NCBI GenBank assembly: GCA_021324445.1
Contig: JAJPJC010000271.1
Span: forward strand, 1 to 39,016
DNA: 39,016 nucleotides
Direction: 5' to 3'
Source: Isosphaeraceae bacterium
GTDB taxonomy: Bacteria; Planctomycetota; Planctomycetia; Isosphaerales; Isosphaeraceae
Position 1 is the first letter of the stretch, and every line of letters starts with the position of its first letter. This document shows positions 31,128 through 38,776 of the stretch, in pieces. The notes beneath the pieces were generated by a model. It had not been told where the DNA came from. It ran no database searches and saw nothing but the letters and a program-made list of their open reading frames with translations. Made by a program: the position numbers and the translations under genes.

Positions 31128-32552
31128 TCAGTGGAGATAGATCGGCCGCTCGACGACGAGGCCGGGCTCGATCTTGGATTTCAATTCGGCCGGATCCAGG
31201 GCAAACAGCGGGCTGATCTCGATGCCGAAGGGGACCGAGCCGTCGGGGCGGCGGGGGACGGTCGCGCCGGCCTGCTCGAGCCAGCTGCCGAACTGGTCGC
31301 TCATCCGCTGGTGGACGGTCGCCGGCGAGTCGGGGCCGACGGCGTTCTTGAGCGGCTCGAACTCGCCGGCGCGGTCGGTCTCGACCACCGTGGAGCGAGC
31401 GGCCATCGGCAGCGCGTCGAAGATGAACTGCTCGAACTTCACGGCGTTGGGCTCCTCCGGCTTGACCGTCTGGCCGGCGTCATCGACATAGGCCACCTTC
31501 TTGATCGCGCGATGGAACGGCAGGCGATGCTCGGTCACCAACCGCTCGATGAAGGACCGTTCCAGGATGTGGACGGCGATGCTGCCGGCCCACAGCTCCA
31601 GCCGCCCGTCGGGGTGACGCCGGCCGGCCAGCTCCGGGGGCAGGTCGGAGTATTCGATCACCTGGGGACGGCCGTCGACCGTCACGATCACCCCCAGCCG
31701 CTCCTCGGGCGCGAGCCGCTCGACGACCTTGAACGACATCTCGGCATCGGCCTCGCGGTGCAGGCCGAGGAACGTGGGATCGGCGACCCGCACCAGCGGG
31801 TTGTCCACCTGGAAATAAAAGAGGGTGCGCACGCCGCGCTGGCGCATCTCGTCGAGGCAGCTCGGGGTCGAGCCCGGCCCCGGCGCGGCCAGGGCGGCCA
31901 GGGTCCCGCCGTGCCCGTCTGGGGAGAGCGCCACATGGTCCTTCGACGCCAGCAGCACCTTGCCGCTGGCCCGGTCCACGGCCGGCATCTGCCCCTGGAC
32001 GAAGAGGCGAAGATGATCCAGGCCGAACCGGTCGTTCGCCTCGAAGAACGCGACGGTCGCCTCGTGGTTCTCGGGGCTGGTCATGATGTACAGCGGGATC
32101 GTCCGGCCGAACCGCCGCGACAGCGCGACGACCTTCTCGGCGTGGATCTGGAACAGGCTGGCGGAGGAGACCGGTCCGATGGGGAAGGTCCCTTTCGGTC
32201 CCTCGAACCCCAGGCGCGTGCCCGACCCGCCGGCCACCAGGATGACGCCCACTTCCCCCGCGGCGATCGCGTCGCCGCCGACGGCCGCGGCGCGCCGCAG
32301 CGCCACCCGTTCGCCATCAGTCTGGGGCAGCCGGACCACCTCGATCGGCCCGACCTGGTGCGCCGGTGGGGCCGCGACCGTTTCGCCGTGGACCAGCTCG
32401 GCGATCAGCCGCTCGAGCTGCGCGAAATCGATCGCCGCCACTTCGGCCGCCAGCCCCGCTTTTCCGCCGGCATCCAGCTCATTCCACCATCGCAGGAGGT
32501 GACCCTGGCCATACCGCTCGAGGCGCTCGACCAGCCACGCTTCGGGAGACAT
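31128..32552 (-). CDS. UDPGP-family UDP-sugar (UDP-GlcNAc/UDP-Glc) pyrophosphorylase
   Basis: The 474-residue nucleotidyltransferase resembles eukaryotic-type UAP/UGP enzymes, a type found in planctomycetes. The nucleotide loop is VILVAGGSGTRLGFEGPKGT (103-122; Lys120), followed by LYIMTSPENHEATVAFF, FVQGQMPAVD, PDGHGGTLAAL, FYFQVDNPLVRVADP, EYSDLPPEL, and LPFHRAIKKVAYVDDAG ... PNAVKFEQFIFDAL. It would make a UDP-activated sugar from UTP and the sugar-1-phosphate; which sugar cannot be read. ATG 32552 gives the usual start (MSPEAWLVERLERYGQGHLL). An alternative in-frame ATG at 32633 overlaps the upstream stop as TGATG but adds 27 low-complexity residues. Confidence 0.88.
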   Translation of the reverse strand: MSPEAWLVERLERYGQGHLLRWWNELDAGGKAGLAAEVAAIDFAQLERLIAELVHGETVAAPPAHQVGPIEVVRLPQTDGERVALRRAAAVGGDAIAAGEVGVILVAGGSGTRLGFEGPKGTFPIGPVSSASLFQIHAEKVVALSRRFGRTIPLYIMTSPENHEATVAFFEANDRFGLDHLRLFVQGQMPAVDRASGKVLLASKDHVALSPDGHGGTLAALAAPGPGSTPSCLDEMRQRGVRTLFYFQVDNPLVRVADPTFLGLHREADAEMSFKVVERLAPEERLGVIVTVDGRPQVIEYSDLPPELAGRRHPDGRLELWAGSIAVHILERSFIERLVTEHRLPFHRAIKKVAYVDDAGQTVKPEEPNAVKFEQFIFDALPMAARSTVVETDRAGEFEPLKNAVGPDSPATVHQRMSDQFGSWLEQAGATVPRRPDGSVPFGIEISPLFALDPAELKSKIEPGLVVERPIYLH

Positions 32553-32632
32553 CGCGCAATCGACTCCAGTCAACCCACCGGATCCACCCGCCCCCAACCA
32601 CGAGGCGGGCGAGCGATCCGGCGTGATCTCCA

Positions 32633-33433
32633 TCAGAATTCCAAGGCCAACCCGTCGTAGGCCAGCTCCACGCCCGAGGGGAGCTTGGCCTGCGTCGGTC
32701 CATGATCGAAGCTGTGCGAGAGGTGGGTCAAGAAGGCCCGCCGCGGCCTCAAGCCCGCGATGACCTCCAGCGCTTCGCTCAAGGAGAAATGGGTGGGATG
32801 GGGCTCGTGGCGCAGGGCATCGAGGATCAGCACGTCCAGCCCCTCCAACAGCGGCCAGCTCGCGGCCGGGATCTTGCTGACGTCCGTGCAGTACGCCAGC
32901 GCACCCACCCGGAAGCCCAGGACCGGCGAGGGGCCATGGTCCAGCCGGATCGGCAAGACCCGCTGGCCCAGCACGGAGAAGGCCACCCCCGGCTCGATCC
33001 GGATGAACTGAAGCTTGGGAACAAATCCCGCCGGCCACTGGTCCGTGCCCGGCCCGAAGGCGTAATGAAACACCCGCCGGATGCACTCCTCCGTCGGCGG
33101 CTCGCAGTAGCACGGCACCGGCCCGCCGATCCACCGCGGGAACAGCCGCGCGTCATCGAGCCCGAATAAGTGATCGGCATGATGATGCGTGAACGCAATC
33201 GCGTGGACGTGTCGGATCCGCTCCCGCAGGAGCTGGATCCGCATCTCGGGCGTCGTGTCGATGAGCAGGTTGCCCTGGGGGAAGGCGAAGAGCACGCTGG
33301 GCCGGGTGCGGCGGTTGCGGCGGTCGGACGAGGTACAGACGGAGCAGTCACACCCGAGCATGGGGACGCCGGTTGAGGTCCCGGTCCCCAGGAAGACCAG
33401 GCGGCGGGTCGCAGCCTCCACGGATTCGCTCAA
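32633..33433 (-). CDS. PhnP-like metallo-beta-lactamase-fold hydrolase
   Basis: The 266-residue protein begins LVFLGTGTSTGVPMLGCDCSVC (Cys28, 30, 33, the structural zinc site of PhnP-like proteins). It carries the metal-binding THHHADH at 82-88, then CYCEPPTEECIRRVFHY, LDHGPSPVLGFRVG (third metal His), YCTDVSKIP, and LTHLSHSFDHG. It most likely hydrolyses a cyclic or linear phosphodiester; the substrate is unknown, and no phn operon is nearby. The start is a TTG at 33433 with GAGGG 7 bases upstream; no suitable in-frame ATG lies before the first strand. It is followed 80 bp later by the UDPGP gene on the same strand. Confidence 0.87.
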   Translation of the reverse strand: MSESVEAATRRLVFLGTGTSTGVPMLGCDCSVCTSSDRRNRRTRPSVLFAFPQGNLLIDTTPEMRIQLLRERIRHVHAIAFTHHHADHLFGLDDARLFPRWIGGPVPCYCEPPTEECIRRVFHYAFGPGTDQWPAGFVPKLQFIRIEPGVAFSVLGQRVLPIRLDHGPSPVLGFRVGALAYCTDVSKIPAASWPLLEGLDVLILDALRHEPHPTHFSLSEALEVIAGLRPRRAFLTHLSHSFDHGPTQAKLPSGVELAYDGLALEF

Positions 33434-33536
33434 TCGACCATCCCTCGGGGGTCACAGGACACTCAAGATCCCGTCGACAACAACCGCGCTCCATCATACG
33501 ATACTCGGCCCCAAACCGCGACCATCTTCCCTTCGC

Positions 33537-33644
33537 CAGGAGGTGAATCACGCGACCGTAGGTCAGGCTGTCCCGCCTGACTCCCCAAGCCTGTCAGGCT
33601 GGACAGCCTGACCTACATCTCAGCAGGAGGTTAATCAAGCAACC
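33537..33644. repeat. 24-bp-stem palindrome flanked by 21-bp imperfect direct repeats
   Basis: Outer arms 33558-33573 (gtaggtcaggctgtcc) and 33601-33616 pair perfectly. After one c/t mismatch a further 7 bp (gcctgac/gtcaggc) pair around an 11-base loop. Direct repeats caggaggtgaatcacgcgac+c (33537-33557) and caggaggttaatcaagcaac+c (33624-33644) match at 18 of 21 positions and bracket the palindrome. Each direct repeat contains AGGAGG, and the second ends 3 bases before the TPR-sulfotransferase ATG. Confidence 0.85.
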
Positions 33645-33647
33645 ATC

Positions 33648-35747
33648 ATGGCATTGACCGTGCAAGACCAGCTGGCGCAAGCCTTTGGGTACCATCGAGC
33701 CGGGAATCTGGCCGAGGCGGCGCGGCGTTACCACGGGATTCTGGCCCGGGATCCGGACCATGCCGATGCGAGCTGCCTGCTGGGGATCCTCCGGCATCAA
33801 GAGGGGGAACCGGCGCTGGCCGTCGAGCTGATCGGCCGGGCGGTGGCGCTGCGGCCGGGCGTGGCGGGCTTCCACGCCAGCCTCGGCCTGGCCTGGCAGG
33901 CTCTGGGCCGTCACGCCGAGGCGGCCGGCGAATTTGGAAAGGTCCTCGAACTGAACCCGAACGACCCGGCGGCCCATGTGAACCGGGGGGTCGCGGTCCG
34001 CGCTCTGGGGCAGTCGGGTCTGGCCCTGGATCATTTCCGCCGCGCCGTCGAGCTTGACCCCGAGCTGGCCCAGGGGCGGACGAACCTCGGCGAGCTCCTG
34101 CTGGAGATGGGCCGGCCGGCGGAAGCCCTGGTGCACTGCCAGGCCGCTGTCGCGCTCCAGCCGGTGCTGGCTGAAGCTCAGGTGAACCTGGGCAACGTGC
34201 ATCGCCAGTTGGACCGCCTGGCCGAGGCCAGGGACTGCTATCTGCGCGCGATCCGGCTCAATCCCCGGTTGAGCGCGGCCGCCGCCGGGCTCGGCCTGAC
34301 GGCGATGCGCCTGGGCTGCTGGGACGAGGCGCTGGCCGGCCTCCGCCGGGCCGTCGAGCTCGAGCCGAACTCCGTCGAGTACCTCCGCTACCTGGCGGAA
34401 GCCGCGGCCGTCCGGGAACTCTACGATGAGGTGGAAGCCTGCTGCCAGCGGATGCTCGCGCTCGACCCCGGCCAGGCCGTCGCCCAGAACGCGCTGGGCT
34501 GGCTGGCCCACCAGGAGGGCCGGTATGCCGAGTCGCGCCAGCGCTATGAGTCGGCCATCCGGCTCCAGCCGGACTTCGCGACGGCCCACTACAACCTCGG
34601 CGTGATCCAGGAAGAGATGGGGGAGCCGGCGGAGGCCGAGGCGAGCTATCGGACGGCCTTGCGGCTGGAGCCGACCTACGCGTCGGTCCTGGCACGCCTC
34701 GCTGGCCTGTTGCGCGACGATCTGCCGGAGGCCGACCGGGCCGTGATGCGCCGGCGGCTTGCCGAACCGCAGCTCGAGCTGGCCGACCGCGTCAACCTGC
34801 TCTTCGGCCTGGCCCAGATCCACGACGCGCGCCGCGAGTTCGCCGCGGCGGCCCAATGCCTCGAGCAGGCCAATGCCCTGGCCCTGACAGAGCGGCAGCG
34901 GCGCGGCGTCGCCTACGACCCGGCCGAGCATCACCGCTTCCTCGAACGGACGATCGCCCTGTTCCAGCCGCCCTTCTTCGACCGGCTGGCCGGCGCGGGC
35001 CTGGACACGCCCCGGCCCGTGTTCCTCTTCGGCATGCCCCGGTCCGGCACCACCCTGATCGAACAGGTGCTGGCCAGCCATCCCCAGGTCCACGGTGCGG
35101 GCGAGATTCCCCTGGCCCGCCGCACCTTCGATGAGATCCCCGGGTTGCTGCACCGGGACGACCCGCCGCTGAGCTGCCTGGCCGTGATGGACGGCGCCGT
35201 CGTAGGGGAGCTGGCCCGGAGACATGACGAACGCCTGCACCAGCTCGACGGCGGCCAGGCCGCGCGCGTGGTCTGCAAGATGCCGGAGAATTACTTCTAT
35301 CTGGGACTGATCGCGCTCCTCTTCCCGCGGGCCGTGCTGATCCACTGCCGCCGCGACCCGCGGGATGTGGCCCTCTCGTGCTGGATGACGAATTTCACGG
35401 ATGTCCGCTGGGCCAGCCATTTCGATCATATCGCCAGCCGCTTCGCCGGCTATCGGCGCCTGATGGACCACTGGCGCCGCGTCCTGCCGTCGCCGATTCA
35501 CGAGGTGCACTACGAAGACGCGGTGGACGACCTGGAAGCCACATCGCGACGGCTGCTCTCCCTTTGCGGCCTGGACTGGGATCCGGCCTGCCTCGACTTC
35601 CCGCGGAACCGCCGGCCGATCCGGACCGCCAGCCTCAACCAGGTCCGGCGCCCCGTCTACAAGAGCTCGGTCGGCCGCTGGAAATCCTACGAACACGCGC
35701 TGGGAGAGCTGTTCGCGCGGGTCGGGTCAGGCGGGGATCCGCAGTGA
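33648..35747 (+). CDS. TPR-repeat sulfotransferase fusion protein
   Basis: The 699-residue protein has a TPR array over about residues 1-345 (AQAFGYHRAGNLAEAARRYHG, PNDPAAHVNRGVAVRALGQS, NLGNVHRQLDRLAEARDCYL, etc.). The C-terminal sulfotransferase domain starts ~457 with PVFLFGMPRSGTTLIEQVLASHP, the 5'-phosphosulfate loop for PAPS. HCRRDPRDVALSCWMTNF is the 3'-phosphate-binding segment, then FAGYRRLMDHWRRVL and HEVHYEDAVDDLEATSRRLL. It would transfer sulfate to an acceptor chosen by the TPR part; the acceptor is unknown. There is no signal peptide. AGGAGG lies 18 bases before ATG 33648, farther than normal. The last ~39 coding bases are duplicated at 36090-36126. Confidence 0.92.
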   Translation: MALTVQDQLAQAFGYHRAGNLAEAARRYHGILARDPDHADASCLLGILRHQEGEPALAVELIGRAVALRPGVAGFHASLGLAWQALGRHAEAAGEFGKVLELNPNDPAAHVNRGVAVRALGQSGLALDHFRRAVELDPELAQGRTNLGELLLEMGRPAEALVHCQAAVALQPVLAEAQVNLGNVHRQLDRLAEARDCYLRAIRLNPRLSAAAAGLGLTAMRLGCWDEALAGLRRAVELEPNSVEYLRYLAEAAAVRELYDEVEACCQRMLALDPGQAVAQNALGWLAHQEGRYAESRQRYESAIRLQPDFATAHYNLGVIQEEMGEPAEAEASYRTALRLEPTYASVLARLAGLLRDDLPEADRAVMRRRLAEPQLELADRVNLLFGLAQIHDARREFAAAAQCLEQANALALTERQRRGVAYDPAEHHRFLERTIALFQPPFFDRLAGAGLDTPRPVFLFGMPRSGTTLIEQVLASHPQVHGAGEIPLARRTFDEIPGLLHRDDPPLSCLAVMDGAVVGELARRHDERLHQLDGGQAARVVCKMPENYFYLGLIALLFPRAVLIHCRRDPRDVALSCWMTNFTDVRWASHFDHIASRFAGYRRLMDHWRRVLPSPIHEVHYEDAVDDLEATSRRLLSLCGLDWDPACLDFPRNRRPIRTASLNQVRRPVYKSSVGRWKSYEHALGELFARVGSGGDPQ
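35706..35744. repeat. Direct repeat A at the TPR-sulfotransferase 3' end
   Basis: This segment (starts gagctgttcgcg, ends ggcggggatccgcag) matches 36090-36126 at 34 of 37 positions with a 2-base gap. On the plus strand it encodes the sulfotransferase C-terminus; on the minus strand it encodes SLRIPA-stop (stop at 35727-35729), identical to the end of the DUF4058 protein. Confidence 0.8.
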
Positions 35748-35781
35748 GCGACTCGCCGGGTCGAACTCCAGGCACTCTGGC

Positions 35782-36030
35782 TCAGTGCTCGCGGAGCACC
35801 CGTGACTCATTCCCGATCGTCACGTCACCCAGGTCGTTGTTGATGGCCTGGGGCGGGGAATCAAGACTCCAGGCTGGCCAGGTGGCCTCCTCCTTCGAGT
35901 GGACCGACACTTCCAGCGCGACGCCGGCTCGCGGTCGACCTGCGGTATCGGCCCGACGGCCCGTGACTGCTGCACCGGGCTGCCTTTTCACGGTCATCGC
36001 GTCGCCGTTGTGCTTCGGAGGCCGTGCCAC
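35782..36030 (-). pseudogene. Remnant of an exported protein with a carboxypeptidase-regulatory-like segment
   Basis: The 82-residue minus-strand frame contains [20 protein letters not shown], close to the (V)xGxVxDxxGxPxxGVxL pattern of carboxypeptidase-regulatory-like (CNA-B/transthyretin-fold) domains, and later NNDLGDVTI, typical of how such a domain ends. It lacks a signal peptide, a Shine-Dalgarno and any other domain, so it is best read as a fragment. It fills most of the 361-bp gap between the sulfotransferase and DUF4058 genes, which is bordered by the duplicated flanks. Confidence 0.4.
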
Positions 36031-36089
36031 TGCGACCAGCCCCTTCTCCGCGTGCTGGAAGCGAAAGTCCCGCGGGCGGCGCGCCGGCC

Positions 36090-36126
36090 GAGCTGTTCGC
36101 GGCTCGAGTCAGGCGGGGATTCGCAG
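36090..36126. repeat. Direct repeat B at the DUF4058 3' end
   Basis: This is the partner of 35706-35744. On the minus strand it encodes the last residues (SLRIPA) and stop (36109-36111) of the DUF4058 protein. On the plus strand it still reads ELFAARV, a remnant of the sulfotransferase end ELFARV, now shifted out of frame by the 2-base difference. Confidence 0.8.
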
Positions 36127-36834
36127 GGACCGGCACGTCGATGTGTAGGTCTGCTCCAGCGGCAGGGGGACGTACAGGTCCAGAGCCAGCCAGAGGGGAA
36201 GGACCGGCAGGGCCTTGCCCAGCGCCAGCACCTCCGGCCAGGCTTCAATTCGCGGCCGCTTGTGCTCCGTGACGGCTCGGTACGCCACGGCGTACAGGCC
36301 GGTCGGCGATTTCCAGATGGCCCGGCGGCTCTTGACTTCGAGGACCTCGAACAGCTCGTGGTGCAGGTTGGCCGATCGCGAGGTCACGACGTCGACAATC
36401 ACGACGTTGATGCCATGCCCGAGGTATCCCGCGCACCTCGCGGCAAAGGTCCGGCGGGTTCCCTCCCGGTCCTTGTTGGCTGGGCTCACCAGCTCGATGG
36501 CCGCGCGTAACTCGGCCCCGCCCAGGTCCTGATAGACGCGGACCTCGATCGAGTCCAGGTGGGAAAAATCGACCTGAGCGGTGATCTTGGGTCGGGGCGG
36601 CGACCAGACCGCCGTGTGGCCTCGATCGGCCGAAGGATTGAAGCCGGCCTGCTCCATCGTCGCCACGTCGACCTCCAGCGTCGGTCCCAAGGTGATCTCC
36701 GGCTCGGCGAAATAACTCGGGGGCAGCGACTCCAGGTTGAGCTGCTGCGCAATCCCGGTGGCCCACGCGTGATGAAAGCCTTCCCAGTGGCGAGGGCCGT
36801 GCAGCGGTGGGTGGAAATGGTCGAGAAGGGGCAT
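36109..36834 (-). CDS. DUF4058 family protein
   Basis: The 241-residue protein begins MPLLDHFHPPLHGPRHWEGF, then HHAWATGIAQQLNLESLPPSYFAEPEI, the family's N-terminal signature. VRVYQDLGGAELRAAIELVSPANKDREGTRRTFAARC contains the conserved ELVSPANK segment, reminiscent of PD-(D/E)xK nuclease-like cores. It ends LPVLPLWLALDLYVPLPLEQTYTSTCRSLRIPA. No function has been established for the family. GGAAG lies ~8 bases before ATG 36834; an in-frame GTG at 36873 would overlap the upstream gene. It lies 31 bp after a Uma2 gene on the same strand; both families are expanded in planctomycetes and cyanobacteria. Confidence 0.82.
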   Translation of the reverse strand: MPLLDHFHPPLHGPRHWEGFHHAWATGIAQQLNLESLPPSYFAEPEITLGPTLEVDVATMEQAGFNPSADRGHTAVWSPPRPKITAQVDFSHLDSIEVRVYQDLGGAELRAAIELVSPANKDREGTRRTFAARCAGYLGHGINVVIVDVVTSRSANLHHELFEVLEVKSRRAIWKSPTGLYAVAYRAVTEHKRPRIEAWPEVLALGKALPVLPLWLALDLYVPLPLEQTYTSTCRSLRIPA

Positions 36835-36865
36835 GGCGTCAACTTCCAACAACCGAGAGTGAATC

Positions 36866-37459
36866 TCAAGCACCGGCCGCCTTCTCCTCGGGGAACTCGA
36901 CCCTCGCGTAGATTTCCCGCAAGGGGATCTCGCAGTCGATCGAGGTGAGACGGAGCCGATCATCCAGGTTGCGGAACTCGGTGAGGACCCAGTCATCTCC
37001 TTGCCGGATGTACCGTTCCACCAGGACTTGATCCTGAGAGATCAGCACGTATTCCCGCAGGGATGGGAGTTGACGGTAGTGCGCGAACTTCTTGCCCCGG
37101 TCATAGGTCTCGGTCGTGGGGGACAACACTTCCGCGATCATCGTCGGGTTGAGCAGGGTATCCACCACGTCGTCCTGAAATTGGCGCTGGCCACAGACAG
37201 CCACGACGTCGGGGTACGTGTACAGCCCGGTCCGGTCGATGAAAACACGCATGTCGCCGGCATAAACCTCGCACGGCCTGCCTTTGAGCTCAGACCGAAT
37301 CTCACTGGCGAGATTGAGCCCGATGAGGTTGTGTTCGCGGCTCGCCCCGGCCATTGCCGTGATGTACCCTTTGTGGTACTCACTCTTGAACTTGGCCTTT
37401 CGCTCCAGGGCGAGATACTCTGCCGGGGTGTAGCGGGGGATCTCAGCGGCCGATGCCAT
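36866..37459 (-). CDS. Uma2 family (DUF820) putative endonuclease-fold protein
   Basis: The 197-residue protein begins RYTPAEYLALERKAKFKSEY, the usual Uma2 opening, with YHKGYITAMAGASREHNLIG next. The PD-(D/E)xK-like residues are Asp84 (YTYPDVVAVC), Glu110 (MIAEVLSPTTETYDRGKKF) and Lys124, followed by YRQLPSLREYVLISQDQVLVERY. The start at 37459 is supported by GAGGAGG 5 bases upstream; a longer frame from 37498 lacks such a site. It is upstream of and close to a DUF4058 gene. It differs clearly from the Uma2 protein at 29164-29847, so the two are not a recent duplication. Confidence 0.9.
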   Translation of the reverse strand: MASAAEIPRYTPAEYLALERKAKFKSEYHKGYITAMAGASREHNLIGLNLASEIRSELKGRPCEVYAGDMRVFIDRTGLYTYPDVVAVCGQRQFQDDVVDTLLNPTMIAEVLSPTTETYDRGKKFAHYRQLPSLREYVLISQDQVLVERYIRQGDDWVLTEFRNLDDRLRLTSIDCEIPLREIYARVEFPEEKAAGA

Positions 37460-37722
37460 GGCGTCCTCCTCTCGGGTGGTTGGAAGCGATCTCACCATTC
37501 TACGACGACGCGCCAGGGAGATCGAGCACCAATCGAGGACCGGAGCGGCCTCAACTTTGCCGCAGTGAGGAGCGGTCGCGTGATCCCGGATGAACCCAGC
37601 GCCGGCGGACCGAACGCGATCGGTTGTGGCATCGTACCCGTGAGGGGATTACCCTGGAGTCCAGATGTCCAACCGGTGGGAACGGTCCGGCTCCAGCAAG
37701 ACCGGGATGAGGTCGGAATTCG

Positions 37723-38652
37723 ATGATCTGGCGTGAGCGCGCGGGACGACGTCGCGGCCTGAGCCTGGTCGAAGTGATCGTGCTCTTCGTGCTGATCAGC
37801 GCGGCGGGGCTCCTTCTCGTGATGGGGATCGCCCGGGCGCGGGAGCAGGCCCGGCTGCTCGGCTGCCGCAAGAACCTGGCCCAGATCGGCGTGGCGCTGG
37901 CGCTGTACGACCAGTTCCACCATCAGCTCCCCGGGCTGGGGCCGCCCGGTGCCCCCGGTGGGCCGGCCGCCGCGCGATCGCCCGGCCCGCTGAAGATCCT
38001 GCTGGAGACTCTGGAGCTGCCCGACCTGACCGAGCTGCACGATCCGGCCAGTCGCCCACAGCGGCGGCCCGGACAGGTCCCCGGCGAGATCCCGGTCCCC
38101 GGGTTCGTCTGCGGCAGCGACCCCAAGGCCCTGGCGGGATTGTTCCCGGCCCCGATCAGTTACCGCGCCGTCACCGGCGACAACCCGCGCGGCGACAACG
38201 GCGCCTTCGCGCCCGGCCGCACGATCAGCCTGGCCGAGGTCGAAGCCCGCGACGGCCGGAGCTACACGGCGGCCTTCTCCGAGCGGCTGGTCGGGGACAA
38301 CCAGCGCGGCCACCCCGCGCCGCACAATTACCAGGTGATTCCCCCACCGCTGCCCGCCGGCGGATGCCCGGAGTCCGCCGACCCCTCTTCCTGGCGCGGC
38401 GACGCCGGTTCCTCCTGGGCCTGGTGCGACTACCGCTCCACTCTGTATAACCACGCCCTGCGACCCTTCGGGCATCCCTCCTGCCTGGCAGCCGACGGCC
38501 GGACCGCGTACATGGGAGCCGCGAGCGGGCATGTCCGGGGCGTCAACCTCCTGCTCCTCGACGGATCCGTGACCCTGGTCCGGCCGTCGATCGATCTGAA
38601 GATCTGGAGGGAGTATGCCAAGGTGGGCCCGCCCGAGCCGGAGGAGAAGTGA
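37723..38652 (+). CDS. DUF1559-type protein with type IV pilin-like N-terminus, atypical signal
   Basis: The 309-residue protein has a prepilin-like start RERAGRRRGLSLVEVIVLFV, with predicted cleavage G12|L13 and Glu17 at +5. Leu replaces the usual Phe at +1. The hydrophobic helix runs to ~35, followed by ARAREQARLLGCRKNLAQIGVALALYDQFH and a shortened globular part rich in Pro/Gly. The C-terminal HVRGVNLLLLDG (H-x9-DG) and VRPSIDLKIWREYAKVG complete the DUF1559 pattern. GAGG lies about 9 bases before ATG 37723. It diverges from the Uma2 gene; the 263-bp gap between them holds no recognisable gene. It is distinct from the DUF1559 proteins at 5511 and 24729. Confidence 0.88.
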   Translation: MIWRERAGRRRGLSLVEVIVLFVLISAAGLLLVMGIARAREQARLLGCRKNLAQIGVALALYDQFHHQLPGLGPPGAPGGPAAARSPGPLKILLETLELPDLTELHDPASRPQRRPGQVPGEIPVPGFVCGSDPKALAGLFPAPISYRAVTGDNPRGDNGAFAPGRTISLAEVEARDGRSYTAAFSERLVGDNQRGHPAPHNYQVIPPPLPAGGCPESADPSSWRGDAGSSWAWCDYRSTLYNHALRPFGHPSCLAADGRTAYMGAASGHVRGVNLLLLDGSVTLVRPSIDLKIWREYAKVGPPEPEEK

Positions 38653-38776
38653 GGCGGGTTGGTGGGGCACGGGCGCGCGCAAACCAGCCCGACCTCAGGC
38701 TGTCCGGACTCGCAGCCAGCCGGTAGAATCCAGTGTCGGGGGCGAGCTGGCGGGGATCACCATCGGGAGGCCAATC

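Noticed and set aside
32553..32633. Alternative start of the UDPGP gene at 32633 coupled by TGATG
   Set aside because: The extra 27 residues are Gly/Ser/Ala low complexity and not part of the family N-terminus. It remains possible but is less likely than 32552.
33594..35696. 700-residue minus-strand reading frame
   Set aside because: It lies opposite the TPR-sulfotransferase, whose motifs are unmistakable. The antisense frame is open only because of GC-rich codon bias.
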